From: a virus
DNA length: 64,000 nt
IMG/VR virus record: IMGVR_UViG_3300027901_000002
Coordinates: 1 to 64,000 of that record
Direction: 5' to 3' (one strand)
Shown: piece after piece, positions 40,560 through 47,919 of the stretch
Layout of the letters: each line of letters starts with the position of its first letter
Numbering within the stretch: the stretch's first letter is position 1
Program-made: the position numbers and the translations under genes
The notes under the pieces: model-generated
Told to the model about the DNA's origin: nothing
Databases searched by the model: none
The model's input: the letters and a program-made list of their open reading frames with translations, nothing else

Positions 40560-40877
40560 TTCTCGTATTCTTTCTTGTCTTCTTTTCTTAATTTCTTCTA
40601 ACTCACTTTTCGGAACTGGTTTTAACTTTACGCCTTCCGCAAAAACCAATTTTAATTCTTTTACCAATTCTTGCTTTACGCCGCTAATTTTAGGAGCAAA
40701 TTTTGGAGGTTTCGGAGGAGGGTTCCAAGTAGGACGAGAAATAAATCTTTTCGTCCCAACGAACCTAAGAAAACTACTTCTATTTCTCCCTTCCAATTCT
40801 GCGTTTTCGTCTATTTTCTTTAGCTCCTCTTCATTAACCCAAAAACTAATTTTTATTGCTCTTTTTCGATGCGACAT
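40530..40877 (-). CDS. Ribbon-helix-helix DNA-binding protein, 115 aa
   Basis: IKISFWVNEEELKKIDENAE then RNRSSFLRFVGTKRF is a ribbon-helix-helix fold as in MobC- or Arc-type regulators. A proline-rich linker (RPTWNPPPKPPKFAPK) and a basic helical end follow. The unspliced frame ends ISVNEAGQP inside element E3. Probably a transcription regulator or relaxosome-type DNA binder. Confidence 0.7.
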   Translation of the reverse strand: MSHRKRAIKISFWVNEEELKKIDENAELEGRNRSSFLRFVGTKRFISRPTWNPPPKPPKFAPKISGVKQELVKELKLVFAEGVKLKPVPKSELEEIKKRRQERIREISVNEAGQP

Positions 40878-40891
40878 AAGAAACCGATGTG

Positions 40892-41002
40892 TTAACCTTT
40901 AAGAATTGGTAAATAAATTGCTGTTAATAATATAAACGCAAGTAAATGTACGACAACCCAAAATATAGCAATTACGATTGCTATTTTTTCGTCTTTATCC
41001 AT
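40892..41002 (-). CDS. Single-span membrane peptide, 36 aa
   Basis: MDKDEKIAIVIAIFWVVVHL continuing LAFILLTAIYLPILKG: an acidic N-terminus and one long hydrophobic helix. Sits between the zinc-finger gene and the ribbon-helix-helix gene. Function unknown. Confidence 0.6.
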   Translation of the reverse strand: MDKDEKIAIVIAIFWVVVHLLAFILLTAIYLPILKG

Positions 41003-41003
41003 T

Positions 41004-41225
41004 TTAACCCAAATTTTTCAAAAAAATTACCAAACAATCTATCGAACAAAAATCAAGCCTACATTCGTAGTAGGTTCCTGTTGTTTTATTGTTTTCGTCT
41101 GAAATATTAATATCAAACGTGCAGTTATCCTTACTAGAAATAGTAATCCAACCAACACATTTTCTAACTTCGTCTAACGTTCCTTCTCTTCCACAACTAT
41201 CGCATTTATATTTTGTTATTTTCAA
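41004..41225 (-). CDS. Zinc-finger miniprotein, 73 aa
   Basis: KYKCDSCGREGTLDEVRKCV and a C-terminal CRLDFCSIDCLVIFLKN suggest a treble-clef-like zinc site. Probably starts at TTG 41225 (KITKYKC) overlapping the end of the adenylyltransferase gene; an upstream TTG at 41243 is the alternative. Confidence 0.6.
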   Translation of the reverse strand: MKITKYKCDSCGREGTLDEVRKCVGWITISSKDNCTFDINISDENNKTTGTYYECRLDFCSIDCLVIFLKNLG

Positions 41226-41589
41226 ACTTTTCGAACTTCTCAATTATTTTTTTTACTTCTGGATGAACTTCCATCGAAGCTCCAGCTCTAATTTTAGTTC
41301 CAGAAATAACTTTCACATCTTCTGGAACTTCTACTAAAGAGTATCCAACTCCTCTTCCAATAGCAACCATTTCTATGTCTGGAATCGTAATAATTTTTAC
41401 CATTCCAGTTAAAATTTCGTCTTGATACACAACAGAAATCATTCTGTATCTAAGCCAAAGAGGATATTTTTCTTCGCTATCTCTTATTGCGATACAAACT
41501 GGCTTTCCGTTAAGTAAGAAAGAGTCTATAATTGTTTTATGTCCTAAATGGAAAGGAGACCACCGACCAATAAACAAATTATATTTCAT
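41206..41589 (-). CDS. Nicotinamide-nucleotide adenylyltransferase-like protein (NadM type)
   Basis: A compact nucleotidyltransferase of 127 residues (archaeal NadM is about 170-180). LFIGRWSPFHLGHKTIIDSF contains the H-x-G-H motif, DSEEKYPLWLRYRMI aligns with the middle of NadM, and KVISGTKIRAGASMEVH contains the I-S-x-T-x-I-R motif. Would make NAD+ from NMN and ATP. Shorter than cellular enzymes, so another small cytidylyl- or adenylyltransferase activity is possible. In a virus it could restore NAD+ lost to defence. Confidence 0.75.
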   Translation of the reverse strand: MKYNLFIGRWSPFHLGHKTIIDSFLLNGKPVCIAIRDSEEKYPLWLRYRMISVVYQDEILTGMVKIITIPDIEMVAIGRGVGYSLVEVPEDVKVISGTKIRAGASMEVHPEVKKIIEKFEKFENNKI

Positions 41590-41834
41590 TTTGTAAAATC
41601 TCTTGTAAATACGTGTTCGCCGTGAAGTGTTCTTTCTATTGCGTTAAGATAAGTTGTTTCAAAAATAATCCATTTATCACAGTCCACACATTTATCGTTT
41701 TCTACTTTTCCTCCACAAAAACAACAAACAGCGTCGTGGAAGTCGGCAATAATAATTCTTACATTAACAAGCATTTTTATTAATTCTTGTTTATCCATGT
41801 TGAAATATTCAACAATTGGTAGATATTTTTCCAT
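41586..41834 (-). CDS. Zinc-binding protein, 82 aa
   Basis: AVCCFCGGKVENDKCVDCDKWI is a compact zinc ribbon in the middle of a helical protein (MDKQELIKMLVNVRIIIADF before it). Start at ATG 41834 next to the preceding stop, rather than an upstream ATG. ATGA overlap with the adenylyltransferase gene. Confidence 0.65.
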   Translation of the reverse strand: MEKYLPIVEYFNMDKQELIKMLVNVRIIIADFHDAVCCFCGGKVENDKCVDCDKWIIFETTYLNAIERTLHGEHVFTRDFTK

Positions 41835-41835
41835 T

Positions 41836-42054
41836 TTAATCCTTGTCTCTATATATTTCAGCATAAGCTCGCATTGGCTTTATAACGTAAAAATAAAACG
41901 ACAACTTGTTAAACTTTGGATGTTTAACGTTTATTAAACATTCAGTAAGAACGTCGGCAAAAGTATCTAAATATATCGCGAGTTCTCCGCGAGACATGTC
42001 TTTAAAATTCTCGTGTCTGCTACCAACGCAAAAATTGTTACTAATTATTTTCAT
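41836..42054 (-). CDS. Hypothetical protein, 72 aa
   Basis: ISNNFCVGSRHENFKDMSRG then FADVLTECLINVKHPKFNKL; helical, no motif recognised. Lies between zinc-protein genes, with a 22-nt gap upstream containing a CCTCCTCC (GGAGGAGG on the minus strand), a strong ribosome-binding site for its ATG. Confidence 0.6.
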   Translation of the reverse strand: MKIISNNFCVGSRHENFKDMSRGELAIYLDTFADVLTECLINVKHPKFNKLSFYFYVIKPMRAYAEIYRDKD

Positions 42055-42076
42055 ACCCTCCTCCTCAATTTTTATT

Positions 42077-42319
42077 TTATTTTTCGATTTTGTAAGCTAA
42101 CTTCGCTTCTCTTATTATTTCTTCGAATTTGTCCTTGTCTTCGTACCACCACAATATTGGCTCTGCACCAAAATCAGCAACTATTTGGTAGCCGCATACT
42201 GGACACTCCCATAAATCAGCGTGAAAAATATAATCGTTTTCTTTGTAAACTATAACTCCGTTTCTTTTACAATCTAAATATACGCCACAATCTACGCAAA
42301 TTTTTCTCCATTCGTTCAT
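42077..42319 (-). CDS. Zinc-ribbon protein, 80 aa
   Basis: RKICVDCGVYLDCKRNGV and LWECPVCGYQIVADFG form two cysteine pairs of a ribbon. The C-terminus is helical and charged (DKDKFEEIIREAKLAYKIEK). Function unknown. Confidence 0.65.
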   Translation of the reverse strand: MNEWRKICVDCGVYLDCKRNGVIVYKENDYIFHADLWECPVCGYQIVADFGAEPILWWYEDKDKFEEIIREAKLAYKIEK

Positions 42320-42320
42320 T

Positions 42321-42431
42321 TTATTTCCTCTTGTAATTTTTACACGTTCCTAAGTAAAAAGTTATAGGAATAAGGTGCTTTTTGCACCAATGATCTTTAC
42401 AATGTTTGCAACTAAGACAAACTTTCTTCAT
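42321..42431 (-). CDS. Cysteine-rich peptide, 36 aa
   Basis: MKKVCLSCKHCKDHWCKKHL, then LGTCKNYKRK. Resembles small C-x2-C-x2-C...C-x-N-Y peptides (also at 50618-50734). ATGA overlap with the upstream membrane protein stop. Confidence 0.6.
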   Translation of the reverse strand: MKKVCLSCKHCKDHWCKKHLIPITFYLGTCKNYKRK

Positions 42432-42664
42432 ATTTCGCTTTCCCACCGTTCTATAATTGGCGTAAGGTCTGCAAACCTTGCAATTAAGAAAGTAATTCCC
42501 ACGACTGCATTTAATATTGCAAGAAACAAGAAAATACTAAAAAAACTTTTTTCGTCGTTTTTTAATGTTTCCATAGCAAACCAAACACACACGCCACTCA
42601 TTCCAAACATAAAGCAAATAGAAACAATTGCTATTATATTTACTATAAGTTCTCCAACTAACAT
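42428..42664 (-). CDS. Small membrane protein, 78 aa
   Basis: Two transmembrane helices (LIVNIIAIVSICFMFGMSGV and FFSIFLFLAILNAVVGITFL). Its ATG is one nucleotide from the stop of the DMVL-tailed gene. Function unknown. Confidence 0.65.
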   Translation of the reverse strand: MLVGELIVNIIAIVSICFMFGMSGVCVWFAMETLKNDEKSFFSIFLFLAILNAVVGITFLIARFADLTPIIERWESEI

Positions 42665-43180
42665 TTATAACACCATATCGCTCGTTATGTTAATTTTTAT
42701 GAATACTTCGTCGAAACTCAAATTTTTAGGCTCGTTTATTTCGGCACCTAAAATTTTTTTCGCGTCTTCCTTTTCCTCTTCGTCTAACTCGTAAAGTTGT
42801 TGATACACGTAAGAATAAGTATCGTCTAATTTGAATTCCAAATAACATTGACCACTTGGTATAGCAATCGCCCTTACTTCAAAAGGTTGATTGCCGTAAT
42901 AAGCTTCGATAAATTTTTTTGTTTCGTAATAAAAAAATCTTATTCCTTTCTCTAAGAATATCACTACGTCGTCTTTTTGTTTATAATCAAAGTTAAAATT
43001 AACGAGTTTAAAATTTCTTTTAATTATTATACCGTCTGGCGTTTTTGTTCTATCAACAATGTGATCTATTCCACAAAACCAAACTATGTAGTGATTTTTT
43101 TCCAGTAAATCTTCTTTTAAATCTTCTTCTTTGTATCCCCAATAATTCACGAGGACTTTCTTTACGCTTTCAGGGATCAT
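42665..43180 (-). CDS. Hypothetical protein with C-terminal DMVL tail, 171 aa
   Basis: Start at ATG 43180 (MIPESVKKVLVNYWGYKEED), which overlaps the preceding stop. Middle part: HYIVWFCGIDHIVDRTKTPD and an alternating strand region. It ends KINITSDMVL-stop, the shared [FI]-x-x-D-M-[IV]-L tail. Unlike three of the other copies the codons are ATG GTG TTA TAA, so the amino acids rather than the DNA are conserved. Possibly a client of the sliding clamp. Confidence 0.65.
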   Translation of the reverse strand: MIPESVKKVLVNYWGYKEEDLKEDLLEKNHYIVWFCGIDHIVDRTKTPDGIIIKRNFKLVNFNFDYKQKDDVVIFLEKGIRFFYYETKKFIEAYYGNQPFEVRAIAIPSGQCYLEFKLDDTYSYVYQQLYELDEEEKEDAKKILGAEINEPKNLSFDEVFIKINITSDMVL

Positions 43181-43334
43181 CGTCTTCAGTTTTAACCAAA
43201 CCAAATATATCGTATATCAATTCGTCTTCAGAATAGTAAGCGTCGCAAGAAGGACACCAAAAATCCATGTCGTCAGTTAAAAGTAATTCACTACCACATG
43301 CTAAATGAATAACATTGAACAATTTAGGTTTCAT
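43170..43334 (-). CDS. Zinc-binding miniprotein, 54 aa
   Basis: VIHLACGSELLLTDDMDFWC then PSCDAYYSEDELIYDIFG: H-x2-A-C...C-x2-C resembles a short zinc ribbon. It overlaps both the TFB end and the next gene start, a pattern typical of this window. Confidence 0.65.
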   Translation of the reverse strand: MKPKLFNVIHLACGSELLLTDDMDFWCPSCDAYYSEDELIYDIFGLVKTEDDDP

Positions 43335-44385
43335 AAAATTCTGCCTTTAAGTTATTTTTTGTTTTTTTTAATTTCATTTCGTATTTTGGATTTATTAACC
43401 CTTTTAACAACAAGCCATCAATATCGTAAATTTTACACGCGTTTTCTATTATTGACGAATATTCGCATTCTTTTAAAGCTTCTTCGAAGATATTGTCTTT
43501 AAAACCAAAATAAGAAAAAATTGTTTTTAAAATTTCTTTTGTTTCGTATATCCTTTTTCTAAGAGTTCGAACGTCGCAACCAACAATTTCACATAAATCC
43601 TTTTGCGTTACGCCGAAATTTTCGCTAGTTAAAATATAAATACAAGCGGCGGCTTTAACAATTGGATTTCTAAATAAAGTAGAGGAACCTATTGCTTCCT
43701 CTATTTTTAAAATATTTTTTATGAAATTTTTGCTTGCACAACAGACTAAAAACTCTTCTCTTGGAGATAAGCATATTCCGCTCACTATTTTAGTGACAAA
43801 AGTTTCTGGTTGTTGTTGTTCTACTTTTAAGTTTAAAATCGTAATTAATCTCGAATAAAATTGTTTTATTTTCTTTACATCGCATTCTATTTTCTCAAAA
43901 TCGAATAAAGTGTAAGGAAGTTTTTGTTTTTTTATTTCTAAATACGCTATTCCTTGCGCTACAATTTCAAGTGAAACCTTACCTCCACCTCTAAAAATGT
44001 TGGTTGAGGAAATTTCATTTAATTTACATATTTTAATGAAGTTATAAAACGCCGAAGCGTAAAAATCTTTACTTAAACCAAGAAGTTCAATTATCCTCTT
44101 AAGTTCTTTTTTGATTACAGATTCCCTTTTATCCTTCCAATCGTAATAGTATTTTTTTAAAGCTCTTTTTAAATTAGGATTTTTGCATTGTTTAATGTTT
44201 ATTTTCGTTCTCTTGTTTATACCTTTTAAAAATGTAGACCTATTTCTTTCTTTTTCTATTGCCGAGTTGTCTTCTAATTGTTGAGGAGGAGTGTAATCAA
44301 TCGGTTTATCTTCAAAAACCAAGCCACAGTTAGTACAAACATCTATTCTGTAAGATTTTTCTCCACATTCTGGACACCACGTCAT
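43324..44385 (-). CDS. tfb: Transcription initiation factor B (TFB/TFIIB-like)
   Basis: A 353-residue TFB homologue from ATG 44385 (MTWCPECGEK). The N-terminal zinc ribbon (CPECGEKSYRIDVCTNCGLV) is followed by a linker and two cyclin-like repeats. The first contains KEIKKQKLPYTLF-like elements around residue 170, the second ends in VTQKDLCEIVGCDVRTLRKR (helix-turn-helix for BRE contact). Virus-encoded TFB could redirect host RNA polymerase to viral promoters. Divergent from cellular TFB, and longer than usual (about 300). Confidence 0.85.
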   Translation of the reverse strand: MTWCPECGEKSYRIDVCTNCGLVFEDKPIDYTPPQQLEDNSAIEKERNRSTFLKGINKRTKINIKQCKNPNLKRALKKYYYDWKDKRESVIKKELKRIIELLGLSKDFYASAFYNFIKICKLNEISSTNIFRGGGKVSLEIVAQGIAYLEIKKQKLPYTLFDFEKIECDVKKIKQFYSRLITILNLKVEQQQPETFVTKIVSGICLSPREEFLVCCASKNFIKNILKIEEAIGSSTLFRNPIVKAAACIYILTSENFGVTQKDLCEIVGCDVRTLRKRIYETKEILKTIFSYFGFKDNIFEEALKECEYSSIIENACKIYDIDGLLLKGLINPKYEMKLKKTKNNLKAEFYET

Positions 44386-44480
44386 AATCCACACAATTTA
44401 CCATAAATTATTGCACAAATAGAAGTCACAATTAAAAAAAGGACGAAGACGTAAAGAGCCTCTTTCTGGTCTTCGTTCAT
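44382..44480 (-). CDS. Single-span membrane peptide, 32 aa
   Basis: MNEDQKEALYVFVLFLIVTS followed by ICAIIYGKLCGL: acidic N-terminus and one hydrophobic helix. ATGA overlap with the TFB ATG and overlap with the RNase H stop, so translated in the same chain. Confidence 0.6.
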   Translation of the reverse strand: MNEDQKEALYVFVLFLIVTSICAIIYGKLCGL

Positions 44481-44920
44481 TCCCCTAATTGCGTAATTTT
44501 TGTTCGCTTAGTTTCCATTGCCCTTTTACTAAGGGCGTCTGCAAACCCGTTTTCTTTTCTTGGTATTTTTTCGATCTTTACGTCTTCGAAAAACTCTACT
44601 ACATCCAAAAGGACTTTATAGTAGGGTTTTAAATTGCTACTTCTTATGGTTTTATGTTTTGGATTAGTAACGGGAAGTAAACTCCCATACACTAATTCGC
44701 TGTCTACATATACGTTTACTTCTTTCGGTTTAAAATATTGCTTTGTATAGCAAAGTGCATTGATAAGTGCAGCAAATTCGGCTTCGTTGTTAGTTATATT
44801 GTCGCCAAGGTATTGACTACCTTCCATTAATACTTTATTTTCTCTAAAAACAACAAAGCCTATACCTCCGTGTCCAGGGTTAGTTGGACTTGCACCACCA
44901 TCACAGAATATTTTTATCAA
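44477..44920 (-). CDS. rnhA: Ribonuclease HI
   Basis: Degrades RNA in RNA-DNA hybrids. IFCDGGASPTNPGHGGIG (first Asp), ITNNEAEFAALINAL (Glu), NVYVDSELVYGSL (second Asp) and RKENGFADALSKRA (last Asp and following Ala) give the D-E-D-D catalytic set. 147 residues, standard length. Likely removes primers or R-loops in viral replication. Confidence 0.93.
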   Translation of the reverse strand: MIKIFCDGGASPTNPGHGGIGFVVFRENKVLMEGSQYLGDNITNNEAEFAALINALCYTKQYFKPKEVNVYVDSELVYGSLLPVTNPKHKTIRSSNLKPYYKVLLDVVEFFEDVKIEKIPRKENGFADALSKRAMETKRTKITQLGE

Positions 44921-44924
44921 TAAA

Positions 44925-45935
44925 TCACGTCACTTGTGCTAACATTATTTGTCCTGCTATTTCTTCCAATCTTAACCTGTCTTCTAACAATAAATCTCTT
45001 GCGACTTCAGCTATGCTCTGTCCTACCCAAAACGCGTTGTCTCCGTAATCGTTTGTTTTCATTATTTTTATAGCTTCTCTAGCCTCTGCAATTTTTATAT
45101 CAAAATTGTCTGGAAGCCAATTTACTAAACTGGTTTTTTCGTCGATGTAGGATTCAGCAACCTCCACAGCTTCTCTTAATAGTTTTGCGTATTTATCGTA
45201 ACCGCTAAAGGATTCTGCCATGCTTCCCACTAACATTCCAAGCATTTTTTTGTCGTTTGCTCCTTTGTGAACTTGTCTAAACGATATATGATCGTCCCAA
45301 ATTATTACGCCGTTAGTACACGCAAATCTAAGAAAGCCAGCGTCGTATCCTAGAGATCTATGTCCACAGAAACTGTTAATAACTATTATTCTATAAGAGA
45401 GGTTGTCGTTTCTTCCTATTTCAATTCCTAATTCTGGAAAGTTAATGTCAATTCTCATTTTGTAAATGTTGTGGTCGAAATTCATCGTATACTTTTCTCC
45501 TAACATGTCCACGAATTTTGTTACAGTGTCGTAAACAACTTTATCTGGAATGAAAGTGTGTTGGTCGCTAACTACGCCGTAAAGAGAATTATTCGTCGAA
45601 TCTACGTATCCAAAAAGCGTTCCGTCTCTTCTTAACAATTCCCCTACTCTTATTAAATCGTCTGAAATCTGTGCAGGATAAATTGTTGTTCCGTAATAAT
45701 CTTCGTCTTGAATAGGATCTAAGTTTTCTAATTTTTGAATTATTCGTCCCAAACCTATTTTCAAAGGCTGGTTTATACGTCCAATGTACTGACTTCTAAC
45801 TTCTTGTCCCCAAAATTTATAGCCGTTCGATAAAGAATTTTCGTTTTCCCAATGAACTGCTTTAGAAATTGGAACCTTTTTTACGTTGTCGTTTAAATCG
45901 TTGATTAATTTCTCAAATTGATTTTGATTCATCAT
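44925..45935 (-). CDS. DUF932 phage/plasmid-like protein
   Basis: A 336-residue protein of the DUF932 family common in phages and plasmids. GYVDSTNNSLYGVVSDQHTF, YRIIVINSFCGHRSLGYDAG and FLRFACTNGVIIWDDHISF are the usual landmarks (the C-T-N-G turn). Function is unknown in the family. An in-frame second ATG follows the first directly. Confidence 0.8.
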   Translation of the reverse strand: MMNQNQFEKLINDLNDNVKKVPISKAVHWENENSLSNGYKFWGQEVRSQYIGRINQPLKIGLGRIIQKLENLDPIQDEDYYGTTIYPAQISDDLIRVGELLRRDGTLFGYVDSTNNSLYGVVSDQHTFIPDKVVYDTVTKFVDMLGEKYTMNFDHNIYKMRIDINFPELGIEIGRNDNLSYRIIVINSFCGHRSLGYDAGFLRFACTNGVIIWDDHISFRQVHKGANDKKMLGMLVGSMAESFSGYDKYAKLLREAVEVAESYIDEKTSLVNWLPDNFDIKIAEAREAIKIMKTNDYGDNAFWVGQSIAEVARDLLLEDRLRLEEIAGQIMLAQVT

Positions 45936-46089
45936 AATTTTTTATATTATTTTGTTTTCTTAAACATAAATCTAATTTACCATATTGATGGACGTGATAT
46001 TTACACTTATCACAACAAAAATGTTCGTGAACTATATATCCTCTTATAGAACACTTATCCATGTTATCGCAAACGCATTCATTGCACAA
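45913..46089 (-). CDS. Zinc-binding miniprotein, 58 aa
   Basis: Starts at TTG 46089, immediately after the preceding TAA (TAATTG). CNECVCDNMDKCSIRG and HFCCDKCKYHVHQYGKLDLC have many cysteines and histidines, probably two zinc sites. Overlaps the DUF932 start by 23 nt. Confidence 0.55.
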   Translation of the reverse strand: MCNECVCDNMDKCSIRGYIVHEHFCCDKCKYHVHQYGKLDLCLRKQNNIKNYDESKSI

Positions 46090-46284
46090 TTATATTCTAC
46101 TCTCATCGTAATCTGGTTCGTAGTTTTCAATTGCTGAGTTTGCGCAATTATCGAAATTTGGACAATCATCAAAATCCCACAAGTCAAAAACCATACTTAA
46201 GATTTCTGCGAAAAAATCAGTATCGTCTCTCATTCGAACGTATATGTCGTCCAAATATTTTCTATCTTCTAAACTAAAAGACAT
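46090..46284 (-). CDS. Acidic miniprotein, 64 aa
   Basis: Highly acidic (DRKYLDDIYVRMRDDTDFFA, then FDDCPNFDNCANSAIENYEP). The strong negative charge could suit a DNA mimic or an inhibitor of a DNA-binding protein, but this is speculation. ATG lies inside the upstream gene's end. Confidence 0.6.
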   Translation of the reverse strand: MSFSLEDRKYLDDIYVRMRDDTDFFAEILSMVFDLWDFDDCPNFDNCANSAIENYEPDYDESRI

Positions 46285-46726
46285 CCTCTAATACTACCCC
46301 TTCGTAAATAAGAAGTTTGTTTATTTCGTGTCGATACACAGACGCTTTTTTTGGATTTAAATCCATTCTTTTAAGCAGACTCTCTATTTGTTTTTTAGCC
46401 ATCTCCCTTAACAAACTAAAATCTGCTTTTAAAATTCTATTGGAAGGAATTAAATCCTCTTTTTTACCATAGTGTTTTGAGTGCTTAAAATAAACTTCGC
46501 CTCCACTATGATTTCGCTTGCATTTCTTACAAAAATAAGGTCTCAATCGAATTTTGTCGTCAAAATCTTCTAAATTGTCGATTGAAAATTTAAATAAAAC
46601 TACGCTCTTATACCTACCTCGTGGTTTAAAGTTACCTACTATCTCAATAGTTCCGTTGCCATTATCTACAACGAATTTTACAATATGAAAATTGTATTCT
46701 TCACCGCACTTTAAACGAACTTTCAT
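46274..46726 (-). CDS. Hypothetical protein, 150 aa
   Basis: Beta-rich N-terminal half (KVRLKCGEEYNFHIVKFVVD) with PYFCKKCKRNHSGGEVYFKH, a cysteine/histidine site in the middle, and a helical end. Possibly zinc-binding; no family recognised. Confidence 0.6.
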   Translation of the reverse strand: MKVRLKCGEEYNFHIVKFVVDNGNGTIEIVGNFKPRGRYKSVVLFKFSIDNLEDFDDKIRLRPYFCKKCKRNHSGGEVYFKHSKHYGKKEDLIPSNRILKADFSLLREMAKKQIESLLKRMDLNPKKASVYRHEINKLLIYEGVVLEDVF

Positions 46727-47130
46727 TTCAAAGTTTTTCTCTTAAAAATAAAGTGTAAACCGTAAAGAAGTGAAACTAGGATTGTATTGATAGTCAACAA
46801 AACAAAAAAAGGAAACAAAAAAATAATGCTTTCTGAAATCCCACCAATTCCAACCAAAATTATGTCGCTAAGCGAATTTTCTACTGAATCTTTTCGTTTT
46901 TCAAATTTTATTTGTTTAAAAAGAGTGTTTTCAAACATTTCAAATATAATTCCAGTAAATAAACAACACACAACTCCATAAGAGAGGGCGTATTCTATTT
47001 GAAACCCACACATCATAATAACGACGTAAGATATAAAAAACGCAAGCATCCCCATAATTAAATGGTCAAAACTATAAAAATCAAGCCATGCTCTTCCCAC
47101 TTGCGTTCTATTTCTTGCTATTAGTTTCAT
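46723..47130 (-). CDS. Multi-pass membrane protein, 135 aa
   Basis: Three or four hydrophobic helices (FDHLIMGMLAFFISYVVIMM, YGVVCCLFTGIIFEMFENTL, IIFLFPFFVLLTINTILVSL). Resembles small integral membrane proteins with a conserved first helix (FDHLIMG), of unknown role. ATGA overlap with the next gene. Confidence 0.65.
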   Translation of the reverse strand: MKLIARNRTQVGRAWLDFYSFDHLIMGMLAFFISYVVIMMCGFQIEYALSYGVVCCLFTGIIFEMFENTLFKQIKFEKRKDSVENSLSDIILVGIGGISESIIFLFPFFVLLTINTILVSLLYGLHFIFKRKTLK

Positions 47131-47233
47131 TATTGATCGAAAAGTATTGCTCGGTATCCTCTTGCGGACAGTAATACCAACCTTCTTTGTCGCCTTGTAT
47201 TGCGCAACCGCAAGATTGACATATTATTTCCAT
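47108..47233 (-). CDS. Zinc-ribbon miniprotein, 41 aa
   Basis: MEIICQSCGCAIQGDKEGWY followed by YCPQEDTEQYF. The C-x2-C-x-C...C set suggests a zinc ribbon. I start it at ATG 47233; the longer frame upstream lies in an AT-rich promoter-like stretch. Confidence 0.55.
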   Translation of the reverse strand: MEIICQSCGCAIQGDKEGWYYCPQEDTEQYFSINNETNSKK

Positions 47234-47299
47234 TCTAACCAATATTTTAAAACTTTTTAAAATATCTTTTATGATTTTTAAAAATATAAAATACATTTC

Positions 47300-47343
47300 A
47301 AATTTGTCAAACCCCTGTAGTACTAGGGTACTTTGACAAATTT
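47300..47343. repeat. Perfect 12-bp inverted repeat with inner CCCT/AGGG stem
   Basis: AAATTTGTCAAA (47300-47311) and TTTGACAAATTT (47332-47343) are exact complements. Inside them CCCT (47313-47316) pairs with AGGG (47325-47328), around the palindromic GTAGTACT. It lies in the non-coding region 47234-47487. Could be an operator for a dimeric regulator, or an RNA hairpin that ends the upstream transcript. Confidence 0.7.
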
Positions 47344-47394
47344 AAAACTTTATTATTTCGATTATATTGATTCTGTTTTGACTTCAATCGTTTT

Positions 47395-47495
47395 AAATCT
47401 GATGTAACGATTTTAAAATTATTTCACTTTTTTAACAAAAATGTCAAAATCTGATTAGTCAGATTTATTCGTCAAAAAATAAGAAATTCAGATTT
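47395..47495. repeat. AAATCTGA-type repeated motif, including an 8-bp hairpin
   Basis: AAATCTGA occurs at 47395-47402 and 47447-47454, and inverted as TCAGATTT at 47459-47466 and 47488-47495. The two middle copies form a perfect 8-bp hairpin with a TTAG loop. The spacing fits a regulator binding several half-sites upstream of the 46-47 kb genes. The last copy overlaps the end of the next gene. Confidence 0.55.
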
Positions 47496-47919
47496 TCGAT
47501 GCGATTTTCGATTGAATTAATTCGTTGTTTTTTTCCAAAGCCTTTTCTAACCCCCTCTTCAAAACTTTTGAAATTTTTCGAGGAGAAAGAATCCTAGAAA
47601 GTCGTAGAATAATAGTACGATAATCCAGAAACGCCTCCATGTTTGTTTCACGACTCAACAACCTAGAAAAAGTCAGATTTTCAACAAATTTTGCGTCGCA
47701 ATTGTTAATCCATTTTCTTAACTGCTTCATTCTAAATTGAGCCCAAGCAATTGGGTTTTCTGGATATTCAAAATTTTCTGCAATATATGGGTTTATGTCA
47801 TCTTCTAAGACTCCTTTAACAAACGAAGTAATAGTGTTGAAAATCGCAGTTATCGAAGTACTCGGATTTTCGAGAACTAACAACACTTCCCTTTGTATAT
47901 CTTTTTCAAAGTCCTCCAT
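47488..47919 (-). CDS. Hypothetical helical protein, 143 aa
   Basis: All-helical, with IQREVLLVLENPSTSITAIF and an Arg-rich end (ILRLSRILSPRKISKVLKRG). No recognised family. First gene downstream of the metalloprotease-like gene and last before the repeat-rich intergenic region, so it may be the end of a transcript. Confidence 0.6.
   Translation of the reverse strand: MEDFEKDIQREVLLVLENPSTSITAIFNTITSFVKGVLEDDINPYIAENFEYPENPIAWAQFRMKQLRKWINNCDAKFVENLTFSRLLSRETNMEAFLDYRTIILRLSRILSPRKISKVLKRGLEKALEKNNELIQSKIASKI

Noticed and set aside
47395-47495. CRISPR array
   Set aside because: The repeated motif is only 8 nt, partly inverted, and irregularly spaced, without 20-40-nt spacers. No CRISPR array was seen anywhere; the Cas4-like gene stands alone.
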